A DNA stretch of 64,000 bases from Prorocentrum cordatum (lineage: Eukaryota > Sar > Dinophyceae > Prorocentrales > Prorocentraceae): positions 30,001 through 94,000 of the forward strand of contig CAUYUJ010020576.1 in the NCBI GenBank assembly GCA_963575745.1, in the 5' to 3' direction. Position 1 is the stretch's first letter. Every line of letters starts with the position of its first letter. The notes beneath the pieces were generated by a model, which was not told the origin of the DNA, did no database searches, and worked only from the letters and a program-made list of their open reading frames with translations. Both the position numbers and the translations under genes were made by a program. Of the stretch, positions 52,823-63,506 are shown piece by piece.

Positions 52823-54063
52823 CCCACCAGCCCATCTCACAACAGCAACTCATGCGAAGCATGCCGACAGTCGTGTTTGTTTACAGGCGTGTGTCCGTTT
52901 GGCCCCGCATATCTCCCCTGCTCTTCCTTCATCCCGCCCCCTTGCACATCCTCCTTGTGGGGGGGGGGGGGCGGGAGAAGGACGAGGCGGAGGAGGAGGG
53001 GGAGAAAGCGCTCCTCGTGATTTGAGTCGTTTGGGGTTTCTCGTCCTGGTGTGAGTCGTTCGGGCCATTCTTCCTGGTGTGAGTCGTTCGGGCTCTTCGT
53101 GGTGTGAGTCGTTCGGGCTCTTCGTCCTGGTGTGAGTCGTTCGGGCTTCTCGTGGTGTGAGTTGTTCGGGCCCCTCGTCCTGGTGTGAGTCGTTCGGGCC
53201 CCTCCTCCTGGTGTGACTCGTTCGGGCTCCTCGTGGTGTGAGTCGTTCGGGGCCCGCGTCGTGGTGTGAGTCGTTCGGGCTCCTCGTGGTGTGAGTCGTT
53301 CGGGCGCCTCGTCCTGGTGTGAGTCGTTCGGGCCCCTCCTTGTGGTGTGAGTCGTTCGGGCTCTTCCTTCGTGGTGTGAGTCGTGGTGTGAGTCGTTCGC
53401 GTCCTGGTGTGAGTCGTTCGGGCTCCTCGTGGGGCCTCTTGGGGGCCTCTTGGAGCCTCTTGGGGCCTCTTGGGGGCCTCTTGGGGGCCTCTTGGGGGCC
53501 TCTTGGGGGCCTCCTGGGGCCTCTGGGGGCCTCTGGGGGCTGGGGGCCTCCTGGGGGCCTCTTGGGGGCCTCTTGGGGCCTCTTGGGGGCCTCTTGGGGG
53601 CCTCTTGGAGGGCTCTTGGGAGGCTCCTGGGGGCCTCTTGGGGCCATCTTGGGGCCTCTTGCGACCTCCTCAGAAGCGCAAAGAAGCGCTGCCCCCTGAG
53701 AAGGACAAAATGAGCCCAAAGCCTTCGTAAAATCAATGATTTTGCTATGAAGGAAGATGAGCGCGGCCCCCTCGGGAGGCCAAAATGGGGCCGAAACCTT
53801 CGTACAAGCAAGGGTTTTGGCTTCACAGAAGAGGAGAGGGTCCCAAGTGCGCCCCCCCGTCGGGGCCGGAATCCTCGTGAGGGTCGTCGTTTTTTGGCCC
53901 TCCCTGGAGTCGAAAAAGACCCCTCCAACCACCCGCGGCCCGCCCTCGCCAGACCCAGGGGGAGGGGGTAGGGGGAGGGGTAAACCCCTCCCTGAAGGGG
54001 AAGAAGGGGGGTTGAGGACAGAGGGGGCTCGCTAAACCACTCGCGCCCTGAAGGGCTGGTGGG
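52823..54063. mobile_element. 1241-bp insertion with 11-bp inverted ends, built of minisatellites
   Basis: Bounded by CCCACCAGCCC (52823-52833) and GGGCTGGTGGG (54053-54063), perfect inverted repeats; 13 of 14 match if extended. The codon before and the codon after are in register, so exact removal leaves the endonuclease frame open. Inside: a ~22-28-bp minisatellite GTGAGTCGTTCGGGCTCCTC (53029-53420), a ~13-bp minisatellite GGGGCCTCTTGGG (53425-53690), then unique G-rich sequence. No transposase; no clear target duplication. Confidence 0.8.
53029..53690 (+). repeat. Two adjoining minisatellites inside the insertion
   Basis: About 17 copies of GTGAGTCGTTCGGG-plus-CTCCTCGTCCTGGT units, then about 20 copies of GGGGCCTCTTGG. 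Minus-strand DSHHE and plus-strand GLLGASWGP frames are their translations. Confidence 0.9.
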
Positions 54064-57000
54064 ATTATCAGGTCCATTCTTGCCGATCAGCAGGCTGCAG
54101 CTACCCGACCAGGCGAGTGCCTAGTCATCGTGCACGGCGATTTCAACCTAGCCAGTGAACCTCCTGCTGTGCTTCGCGCTGACGGGCCGTCTGCGGGGGG
54201 CGATCAGATTAGGCAAGAGGTGGAGCGAGACCAACAATGGAGGAGGGAGAGGAGTTCGGGGTGGGCGAGAGTTTTCTCTGCCATGGTGGAGGTGGAGGGA
54301 GAGGACCACACGCATTTCTGTGCTGCGCAGTGTACGCTTTCGAAGATTGACCGTGCCTTTGTCAGTTTGCCTGGGTGGGCTATTGCGCAGGCGGCAGTCT
54401 CGAGTCAGGTCCGCGGCCTCCCCGAGGTCCTTCATCGAAAAGCGATTTCTGATCATGCTGCACATATCCTGACCATTTGTCCCCGCAAGCCACTGGACCC
54501 TGAGGACCGCCCGATCCACCCAGAAGTATTTGAGCGCCCCGAGTATCAGGCTTTTATCTCGCAGGTTCTGCGGCAGGTCGACTGCGCCGAGATGACGCAG
54601 CCAGAGATTCTCGCCTTTCACAAGTCTGTTATGAAAGAAGCTGCCAGAGTTGCCGGGGGCACCATCGTATTCCGTAAACCTCAAAGTCTTCTTGCCCAGC
54701 TGTTTGTCTCCAGGTCTATCGGGAGGGCGGCTTGGAAGCAGGACCGTGGGCTCGCGGAAAAACTCCAACGTTCTCACCCTCTGGCCAGGCGTTTCATTCG
54801 AGTGCAGCCTCTTTCTGGTGCCGTCGAGATCGCAGATCCCGATGCCTTCACGATCTTTACCAATGAGCTGAACTTCAGGCTCAACCAAGCTGCTGTTCAG
54901 CGTACCCGTCAGCAAGCAGGAGAGTCGTCCCCAGCAAAGGTGCAAGCAAGACTGAGACGTAAACTTAGAGGCCTCGAGCGACGAGGACGACTCTGGCTTC
55001 CTTTCGGGAGACAGCTTTGTCTGCAAGGCGCCCATCTTCCAGGGGGTGGAATCACATCTGATCCGCAGGAGTGTCTGGACCAGCTTGCGCACCATTGGGG
55101 GGGGGGAGTCTTTAGTTAGAAGCCCATCGAGCAGCCCCAGGCCACAATGTATATCGAGCGTTTCGGGATCAAGCATGACTTTTCCAACATCAAGCCCCCT
55201 GATCTCGAACAAATCCAGAAGGCCCTCCGCAGGCTTCCCAAGAGTGTTCCTGGCCCAGATGGGCTCCCGTACGCTGCATGGGCTCATCATCCCGCTGGAG
55301 CACTTGCTCTGGCTGATACCCTAGCCTGGATCCTGCAGGGGAACTCGATGCCGTTCGACTTTAACCATGTTCGAGGAGTCTTTATCGCCAAGGGTGAGGC
55401 CCCAGAAGATGCCACGTTTGTCGCCCTTGCACCCGCCAATACTCGCCCGCTGGGTCTGAAAAACGCCGACTGCAAAATCATCACGAATGTAGCTGTTAGG
55501 AGCCTCACCCTGGCAGCCGCAGATGCTGTCGACCCTATACAACGAGCGTTCGTGGTGGGCCGCAACTTCGGCCTGAACATCCTAGAGCTTGACGTGGAAG
55601 CCAGAGCCGCGGGATTGAACGAAGACGCCATGAGCCGCCTCCCCCTCCTTGCCTCCGTTGACTACTCCCAAGCGTTCCCCTCCATTGCTCATGAATGGTT
55701 GGCATTGGTCCTAGGAGCTATTAAGATCCCTGACCCCCTTAGGCACCTCCTGGCCGTGATTTATCAACATGTCTGCTGTTTCGGTATGTTAGGTACTTCT
55801 TCTCAGGTCCTGTTTTATATTCTTGCGGGGATCATTCAGGGCTGCCCAGCCTCTGGGGTGATTTATAGTCTAGCGTCGCATCCCTTTATGGTCCACTTTC
55901 GGTCCCTCATTATCACCCCGCGTAAAGGGATTGTCAGAGCCTGTGCGGACGATGTTGGTGCGGTGATCTACTCGATTCAATCCCTTCGGCGGCCCCACAA
56001 AGTCTTGCAAGCTTCTGCTCGCGTGGCAGGCCTGCACCTGGAGCCGCCGAAATGCTTCCTGGTGCCGTTATCTGGCCCTTGCACGCCCGAATTGCGCGAG
56101 CAGATCCTGTCTTGGATTCGGGAAAACCCCCCGGCCTGGTCTGAGTTTCGGGTCGAGGGCTCCCTGGTTTATCTTGGGCTCAAGCTTGGGCCTTCGGTTC
56201 TGGGCGATTCCTGGACTGGCCCGTTGATGAAATATCAGATGAGGACGGCCCTTCTGGCGGAAGCTCGTGCGCCGACGTCGGCCACCGCCTTATCGTACAA
56301 TCGCCGCGCGCTCACCACTCTTTCGTATGTCAGTCAATTTAACATGTTGCCTCAATGGCATCGCAGGCGTGAGCACGCCAATCTTGCCTCCATATATGCT
56401 GTGCCTCATTGCTGCCTCAGCTTTGCTGGCTTCCTCGCCCTGGAGAATTAGGGGGGACAAAAATTCAGGCGCGCGGAGGTAGTGAACCGCGCCTCCCTCA
56501 TCCGATGTGCAATGGTGACGTTTCCTGAATGGCGGTCGCTACTTGATCGCTTGCATGCCATGGCAGAGGAATACCTCCCCGCAGTACAGATCGTGGAGGG
56601 ACAGCTCTCGCCCGCTTTCTGGCAGGCACCGCCGCTGGTCAGTCTTCTCTGCGAAGCCGCATCGGGCTTCCAGAGCTCCCAGAAGTGGAGACGTGCGGGT
56701 CGCCTGGCGGCGGCCGAAGCGAATCTAGCCATCGCCGAGGGAGACCGAAAGGTGCAGCGGCGCGCAGGCATAGTCCTGCAAGAAGTGATGTACCCAGACC
56801 CTCTTGAGCAGCTCTTTCAGAAACGATTACTCGCTTATTTCCCCGAGGCTCGGCAGCAAATTTTATAGATCCCCTGGGGCCAAGTACAGAGCACGTTGTT
56901 TAAGCTCCCGAAGAGTTGGACCAATGCCATAATTAAAACCCTATGTGGGGGGTGGACTAAAGTTACCCGCCTGCACGAACCCCAATCTGGTGTAGGATAT

Positions 57001-57336
57001 AGTTACTGTTGTTTAGGCTGTCAAGCTAGAGATACTGTAGCTCACTATTTACAGTGTAAGCGATTCCAGGATTTGATTGCCTCTGTCCTTGGTCGTCTGA
57101 TCCCGTCGTGTCCTGTCGCCCTTCTCGGTCTCGATCCTCCCAGTCCTGAATCGCTTGTTATAGTTGTGGCCGCTTTCCACCTGTATGATCATATCAGTAG
57201 ATTACCACACGAAATCAATCAAGGTATCGATCCGTCTGTCGTACAAGCGGCGTTGCCACAGGTGCGCGCCGAGGTATGGCGCGTGGCGAGCGGTTCGACC
57301 TGATGCAGGACTCAGGCCGCCTCACCTACGTGCCAG

Positions 57337-57462
57337 GAGGAGGAGGAGGAGGAGGAGGAGGAGGAGGAGGAGGAGGAGGAGGAGGAGGAGGAGGAGGAGG
57401 GGGAGGAGGGGGAGGAGGGGGAGGAGGAGGAGGAGGAGGAGGAGGACGAGGAGGAGGAGCTG
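57337..57462 (+). repeat. (GGA)n array, right flank of LINE
   Basis: GGA array starting 33 bp after the LINE stop codon, same strand motif as the left flank at 50649. The 220 bp that follow hold no gene. Confidence 0.95.
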
Positions 57463-57685
57463 ACCGGGACGCCTCGGCCTGCCACCTCCCGCGCCGATGG
57501 GCAGCCTCGGCCCCGGACAAAACGCGCGTGGACCCAGCCGTGGCGAGGGGCCTCTGCCGGACACCGGCTCACGGCGCCCAGCGGCGGGGGCAGCATTTGA
57601 CAGGGCAAAGTCTTTTTTAGGGGGCCCAGCCCTGGCGCATTCCTGCAGGTCGCCCGCGGGGGCGCGAAGATAATCGCGCGTCACG

Positions 57686-57861
57686 GCCTAGGCTTAAGTC
57701 GGGCCTGTCCCTCTACAGGGGGGATATTCAAAAATAGGCAAAAAATAGTACGGGGACGATTGTTTGACCACTTTTGTTTATTTGTTGGGCATGTTTTGCG
57801 TATTTTTTATTTTCCGTCCAAAATCCCCCTGTAGGGGGACATGCCCGACCTCAGCCTAGGC
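57686..57861. mobile_element. hAT-type MITE, copy 2, with 8-bp target duplication
   Basis: A 160-bp element (57694-57853) with 29-bp terminal inverted repeats matching at 25 positions and clearly the same family as 6074-6258 (TTAAGTCGGGCCTGTCCC left end). It is flanked by perfect GCCTAGGC at 57686-57693 and 57854-57861. Interior AT-rich, non-coding. Confidence 0.92.
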
Positions 57862-59033
57862 TGGAGCAGCCGCCCTTCTCCAAGGCGGCCGAGCGGGGGC
57901 GCGAGGGCTCGAAGAGGACCGCGCATTCGCTGGGCGCGATGCGCGAAGTTGTGCGGCCTAGATTCCTTGATCCCGTCGAGGCCGCGCCCGCCGCTTCGAG
58001 GCTCAACGCCTCTCAGGGGTGCGTGGCTTCTTTCTTGCGGGGGAGCAGTCGCGGCGCCCTTTCCGTGGCCAGCCAGCTGGGGAGTCCCGCCTAGATCGGA
58101 GATGGGGGTCGTCACGAGCTTGGAGAGGGCGCGTTTCACGGTCGGTTGGGTGCAAAACATTCCTCGGCACGTGGAACACGGGCCCGAAACCCAAACATCC
58201 CAAACCTCCGGCGAACCGGATCCCGCTCCTTTCATTCAGAACTCTTTCTGAACAACCCCCCATTCTCTCCCTTGGTACCGGTCGTCGTCGACTTGGTCGT
58301 TGTTGTTTGCTGGCGCCACGGGGAATTTAAAGGGTCATCGTCGTCGTTTGCCCGCGCGGACGGGGGGGGGTGGTCGTCCTTTGCAGGCGTCAGGGTGGGG
58401 GTGACATCGTCGTCGGTGTTGTCATTGTTTGCCAGCGCTGGGGGAGGAGGTCAACGTCGCGGCGACGACGACGACGACAACGGCCGCAGGTGGAACGTTC
58501 AGTCGGGCGGTTGGGCGGGACATTGCATGTAACCTTCACTGGTTGATGGGACAAGGCTGCGGCAAAAGAAGTAACAAAACACCGACGACGACGACAGCGA
58601 CAAGAAGGAGGAGAAGGAGAAGGAGGAGGAGAAAGAGGAGGACGACGACGACGGCGACGACAACCACGGGCGAGACGTTCAGGAAGGAGAGAGGAGGAAG
58701 GGAGGGAGGGAGGAGGAGGAGGAAGAAGGGAGGGAGGGAGGGAGGAGGAAGAAAAGGAAGAAGAGGAAAGAAGGGATAGGAGGCGAGGAGGAGGAGGAGG
58801 AGGAGGAGGAGGAGGAGGAGGATCTTTTGTGTCCAGCAATCCCTGAGGGCAGGACCAGTGCTATCTGCTTCGCTGTTGTGGGCAGCGGAGGCCGCCGCCC
58901 CGGATGCCGCCTCCCGCTCCCGAGCACGTGCCAGGAGCGCTTGCGTGCCTGACGCTCGAGGCAGGGCCTCCGGCCCTCGTGGGAGCTGCCTGGTCTTGAG
59001 TGGAGGGTTTCTCCGAAGGGCTTAGGCGACCCG
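57862..59033. other. Spacer with GAC and GGA tracts
   Basis: GTCGTCG-type stretches 58280-58430, GACGAC tract 58450-58490 and 58585-58670, GGA/GGGA tract 58685-58825. Remaining sequence has no protein-like frame. Confidence 0.6.
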
Positions 59034-59083
59034 TCCTCCTCCTCCTCCTCCTCCTCCTCCTCCTCCTCCTCCTCCTCCTCCTC
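59034..59083 (+). repeat. (TCC)n array, left flank of truncated LINE
   Basis: About 16 CTC units immediately before the LINE fragment. Confidence 0.95.
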
Positions 59084-60437
59084 GATCCCGAAGTGGTGGG
59101 ACCGTCTCTTTGCCTTGTCTACTTCTGGCGCCCCGACGGATGCACTGGCACGGCTATATCAGACCTCGAGCATCACGGTCCTGAGCTACCTCGCGCAATT
59201 CTTCTGGCTTCCTAAAGTGGCTCTGACACGAGAAATACATGCCCTGCATCGTGTTCTGCGTATGCCCCCGAGCACGTTCAGGCTTCAGGATATCCTAGCG
59301 ATGTCGACATGGATGACGTCCCCTTCGCCAACATCCCTCAAACTGTACAATGTTGCCACGATGTGGCGCATGGCCAACTACACGATCGTAGGCTGGACGC
59401 ACTTTCTTGGCTTGCTCGACGCCATGGCGGTCCAATACTGCCCGTTACCTGCATTTGCGAGGGGACGATGGTCACCCCCTTTCTGGAAAGAGCCGATGGC
59501 TATAGTGCAGCGCTACGCCGCCCTGAACTCGGGCCAGTCCCCGCTGCTACCGACGCGATCGAGCTCATCCCTGGAAGCTGCTGCTGAGATTGCCCGCAAG
59601 ACGGCTGAGGACGCACGTGCAGCTGGACACCGTCCGCGACCTCAACGATGCTTCCTTCAACAAATCACGTCGCGGATCTTCCCTGATAGATTTCATCAGA
59701 CCATCTTCAAGCGCCTGCAAAAGTGGTATGGCATGTCGATATCCATGCGGAGTTTGCGGACGAGGTGGCTCCACCTGAAATCCTTCCTAGCCAAGGTGTC
59801 TCCTTCGTGGCGGTGGATTGTGGTTCGGACTTTGGCAGGCGGGTGGCACACATCCTCGAGAATGCATGTTCACCCTGAGCGAGCTCAATGTGCCTTTGGA
59901 TGTGATGCCGATGACGCTATTCAACACTATCTTGTATGTCCTCGTCTTCAACATCATGTATGCCTTCCTCGTGCCTTTTCTCATGATACAGTTCTGGCGA
60001 GGATTGGCCTTGGCGATGAAGGAGAATACGAGCGTGACGATTCACACGAAAAATCGATGTGGGCTACGATGAGGAGGCTCGTACTGTCCTACTACATGTA
60101 CCTGGAGATGAAGAATGGTCCTGAACGAAGGCGTGATGACTACTCTGCACACCTTTCTGCCCGCCGTGCTGCGTTGGATCGTCTGGACATGGGTGGCAAC
60201 CGCCCTGAGTTCGGGCGCACACCTGCACCAGCTGTCCACCAAGATCTGCCTCGAGACGGGCCTCATGCTGCGCCCCGCGGACTCGATGCATCCGTGCCTG
60301 CAGCGCCCCATCCTGCCGTCGTTGACGGCCAAGACAACACTGACATCGACACTGCCGTCAGCGACGGCCTCGACCTCAACACCTTCGACACTGCCTTCGA
60401 CGCCGTCGCCGATGGGGTCGACAACGACTTCATGTGA
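59084..60437 (+). mobile_element. 5'-truncated LINE: RT thumb and Cys-rich C-terminal region
   Basis: An uninterrupted frame (about 440 codons, TGA at 60435-60437, no own ATG) parallels the C-terminal part of the LINE at 50728: SYLAQFFWLPK versus SYVSQFNMLPQ, LDAMAVQYCPL and RWSPPFWKEPM versus LHAMAEEYLPA and QLSPAFWQAPP, and CAFGCDADDAIQHYLVC versus CCLGCQARDTVAHYLQC. It has a longer acidic tail (NTDIDTAVSDGLDLNTF). The endonuclease and RT palm are missing, the usual outcome of incomplete target-primed reverse transcription. TCC arrays flank both ends. Confidence 0.8.
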
Positions 60438-60506
60438 GGAGCTCGGCCGCGGGCGGGCGCTGCCGCCGCTGCCGAGGAGACTCCGCCTTCTTATCGCACT
60501 GCTGCT

Positions 60507-61075
60507 CGTCCTCCTCCTCCTCCTCGTCCTCCTCCTCCTCCTCCTCCTCCTCCTTCTCCTCCTCCTCATGTCATCCTCCTCCTCCTCCTCCTCCCCCTCC
60601 TCCTCCTCCTCCTCCTCTCCCCCTCCTCCTCCTCCTCCTCCTCCTCCTCCTCCTCCTCCTCCTCCTCCTCCTCCTCCTCCTCCTCCTCCTCCCCCTCCTC
60701 CCCCTCCTCCTCCTCCCCCTCTCCTCCTCCCCCTCCTCCTTCTTCTCTCCTCCTCCTCCTCCTCCTCCTCCTCCTCCTCCTCCTCCGCCTCCTCCTCCTC
60801 CTCCTCGTCCTCGTCCTCCTCCTCCTCCTCCTCCCCCTCCTCCCCCTCTTCCTCCTCCTCCTCCTCCTCCTCCTCCTCCTCCTCCTCCTCCTCCTCCTCC
60901 TCCTCCTATCTTCCTCCTCCCCCTCCTCACTCTCCTCCTCCTCCTCCTTCCTCCTCCTCCTCCTCCTCCTCCTCCTCCTCCTCCTCCTCCTCCTCCTCCT
61001 CCCCTCCTCCCCCTCCTCCCCCTCCTCCTCCTCCTCCTCCTCCTCCTCCTCCTCCTCCTCCTCCTCCTCCTCCTC
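60507..61075 (+). repeat. (TCC)n array, right flank of truncated LINE
   Basis: Over 550 bp of imperfect TCC, the longest pyrimidine tract of the window. Poly-Ser, poly-Pro and poly-Leu frames are artefacts. The 300 bp after it contain nothing recognised. Confidence 0.95.
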
Positions 61076-61374
61076 GGGTCGCCTACGGCCCGGGGGGAAA
61101 CCGTGCAGTCTTGGGAGGCGGCGGGAGAGTGGCAGCACACTGCATGCGCGGTTCAGACCCATGCCAAGAGACACCCTTCTTGCTTCTGGGATGCCCTGGG
61201 TTTCTTGGGTTTCGATGGCTTTGCGATGGAAAAAGCACGACGCTCCCGCACCAGGAAGCAAGGGACGTCCTGGGGTCTCAGGGCCGGGTTTCCTGTGGAA
61301 GGCTTCTTGCGGTCGAGCCCCGGTTGCAGGCCCCTCCCCGCCGAGAAGAATTGGCTTACGCGAGCTCCCCCCTC

Positions 61375-63506
61375 TCAGCAATGGGGGCGCAGCCCCGCAC
61401 ATCTGCGACGGCGGGTCGTCGGGGCTCGCGGGCAGTCCCGGCCAAGCAGAAAGCAGCGGCGCGGTGCGGAGGCACTGCACGCGGTGCAGAAGTGCATCGT
61501 CGATTCGACGCCGTGCTTGGCGACGCGCGTGTGGGCCAAAGTAGGGCCCTTACTGAAATCAAGCGCTCCCCGCCAGGTTTTACTTGACCCAGCACATCCA
61601 ATCATGGACCTGGCCTCGGGATCGTTCCACAGAACCAGGCATCTAAGACAACGCGCTCTACCTTCCTCCAAAGTTTCCCAGTGATGCCAGCACCCAGGCT
61701 TCAGGGAACGGCCCTTGGGCCTAGGGCGGCTCCTCTTGAACTGCTCGGGAGGGAAACACACAAACCTTTGGCCGCAACATTCGCTGCGAATTTGGTAAAG
61801 TTTTATCATCAGAGCTTCAATGCTGTCACGCTCAAGAGGAGAAGACTAAGGGTGGAGGGACAGTCCAGGACAGGGCGTGCTTGGCAAGGGAGTCCGCGTT
61901 CTCGTTACTGATAGCAGTCCTCTTCTCCTCCGCGTGAAGGGCCTCGATGGTCTCTCGAGACCTGTGAGCAGGGGTGTGCTGCAAAACAGTGTCGTGCCCA
62001 CGCTTATCATGCAGTGTCGCACCTCTCCCCGTGCCAGCATATCGGTGCTTGCGGGCAGGAGGGGTGCGATCCACTCGTCTGGCAGAGTTTGGCCGCAGTC
62101 ATGCAGCCCGAAAGGCGCATGCCCGAAGACTCGACAAATATGGGAAGGCAGGCCATCGCTTGGTGTTTCGCCGCCTGCGGCGTCTGAGGCAACGCATCCC
62201 GCGCAGCTCCTGGAGCGTACAGTCGGACCGAGGTGTAAGATCGAAGTCGGTTCGGGAGGGTGCCCCAGTGTTGGTGGCGCTTGTTGCATGTTCTTGTGCA
62301 TCCTGGGGAGGGTGCCCTTGGATGTTCTGTGTTTTGGCCGGCGGAGCGTTTCATGTTAGTGGGGGATGTTCTTCTGGCCTAGGTCTGACTATAGGCAAGG
62401 TTCTCCTCTCCCTGTCCGACAAACGCCCAGGAATACTAGGCGCGGCTAAGTTCACGCACCTCATGCCGCAAGCAGGACCTACCCAGACGCACATCGCACC
62501 CCTTGAGATCAATGGAGTACCACCCGATGTCTTTCTGGGCGTTGAAAAGGGTGGGGTTAGGATCATCCGAAGGGGGAGGGTGCACATCTTCAGGGTGCTC
62601 GTACTGAAGCTCATCCAACAAGAAAGGATCTTTACTAGTGGTGGCTTCCTGCAGCAAGTCCGACAGGTCGCCGATCGCTTCGGCGCGCGCAGCATAGGCG
62701 TCAGCATGCTCGCAAAGGCAGAAGCCAGTGCTTGATTGTTGTCGGGCTCGCCGCGCAATGGCCGCCTGCCGGCGCCGAGATATCTGGCAGCCCGCGCGCT
62801 TGCACGGATCTGGGAACCACCACAACAGATAGAAATAGCCATGTGTTTCTCCCTAGGGGTCAAATCTGTGGTCTTGGATCTCAAAATCTTTAGGAGAGGG
62901 TCGATGGTGATTCGCTTGCTCAAAACACTCACAGTGTGCTCGGCCATCTTACGCTCAAAACTTCGCTAGGTGGCGGGACTGAGACGGGGCTCCACCAGGC
63001 TGGGGAAGTTGAAGCCTAAGTGTACCTCACGTCCGTAGTGGTCCTGCCGCGTGAGGGCGGACGTCGCATGCCAGCCCACCCGATACAAACACGGCTGCTT
63101 TGACGTTGCGGTAAGATATCGTGGGATGGGTGAGGGCGGTCCAAACGATGTGCGCCCAATGACGGACAGGGGCAAAGCTGGCTCTGGCAACAGGGTCCCA
63201 AGAGAAAACGAGCTGAAGCCTGGAGGAGCAACCCTTGTGATACGGTGGTTCAGACGATAATAGCATTCGTCTGGCCTGCGCAAGCTCGCTGCCGCTCATG
63301 CCAACAACGACCAATCCGAACGTGGCAGCGAGGGCAGCACCCGCAACGTAAATCTTGCCGATGCGTCCGCTCTGGCGGGGAAGACACTGCCTACAACCTA
63401 CGGAGGACTCTACGCCTCTCATGCATATCTTCAAAGCTTGGCCCTGCGCTTCCAAAACGCTTGCCCTGACGGCACCCTTGGACGAGGGGCTACCCGTATT
63501 GTTCAA
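61375..63506 (-). pseudogene. Decayed LINE of a second type: post-RT region, RNase H tail, cysteine-rich end
   Basis: Minus strand. 63506-63027 reads a post-RT connection region (GMSGSELAQARRMLL, SFAPVRHWAHIVWTAL) of the style common in dinoflagellate LINE-like polyproteins. After frameshifts, 61965-61871 has an RNase H tail (HTPAHRS, then NENADSLAKHAL). 61700-61375 has paired cysteine/histidine motifs (CWHHWETLEEGRARCLRC and HFCTACSASAPRRC). RT palm and endonuclease are absent. At least two frameshifts and a MITE at 62218-62393 interrupt it. Assignment rests on motif order recognised by eye. Confidence 0.7.
62218..62393 (+). mobile_element. Tc1/mariner-like MITE, copy 3, nested in the LINE remnant
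   Basis: 176 bp with ends TACAGTCGGACC and, in reverse complement, TATAGTCAGACC (10 of 12). TA at each end is compatible with the TA duplication of Tc1/mariner elements. It separates the decayed RT-side and RNase H-side parts of the minus-strand LINE, so it arrived as an insertion. Non-coding. Confidence 0.8.

Larger units (their letters stand above)
51971..57303 (+). pseudogene. LINE ORF2: endonuclease, reverse transcriptase, Cys-rich tail; interrupted
   Basis: Starts at ATG 51971; Ser-rich linker to ~52385. EEP endonuclease: SISWNAR, VGVQEAHG and HYNIHN in 52390-52822; after the insertion HGDFNLASE (54133), SKIDRAF (54340) and ISDHAAH (54445), so the catalytic Asn, Glu, Asp, Asn and His set is present. 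RT: VDYSQAFPSI with Asp at 55660, IQGCPASG near 55840, ADD at 55945-55953, then a YLGLKLG thumb motif. The tail has CCLGCQARDTVAHYLQC at about 57005-57057. From 54064 to TGA 57301 the frame has TAG at 55117, 56449 and 56866 and no frameshift. TPRT would be the reaction if functional. Confidence 0.85.
50728..57336 (+). mobile_element. SL-capped LINE retrotransposon inserted in a GGA array
   Basis: Begins with a perfect spliced leader, then a ~170-bp leader, ORF1 (coiled coil plus RRM-like) and ORF2 (endonuclease, RT, cysteine-rich tail), and ends 33 bp after the last stop codon at a GGA array. A GGA array flanks both sides. ORF2 is split by a 1241-bp insertion (52823-54063) and carries three in-frame TAG codons, so this copy is probably not autonomous unless TAG is read through. 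The SL at the very 5' end implies reverse transcription of a trans-spliced mRNA to full length. Confidence 0.9.

Noticed and set aside
53029-53928. Minus-strand 360-codon frames with DSHHE repeats
   Set aside because: They translate the minisatellite inside the insertion that breaks the LINE endonuclease.
60115-61684. Open frames of 416-490 codons through the region
   Set aside because: Their bulk is poly-Ser/Pro/Leu from the TCC array; only the part before 60437 in another frame is LINE-derived.
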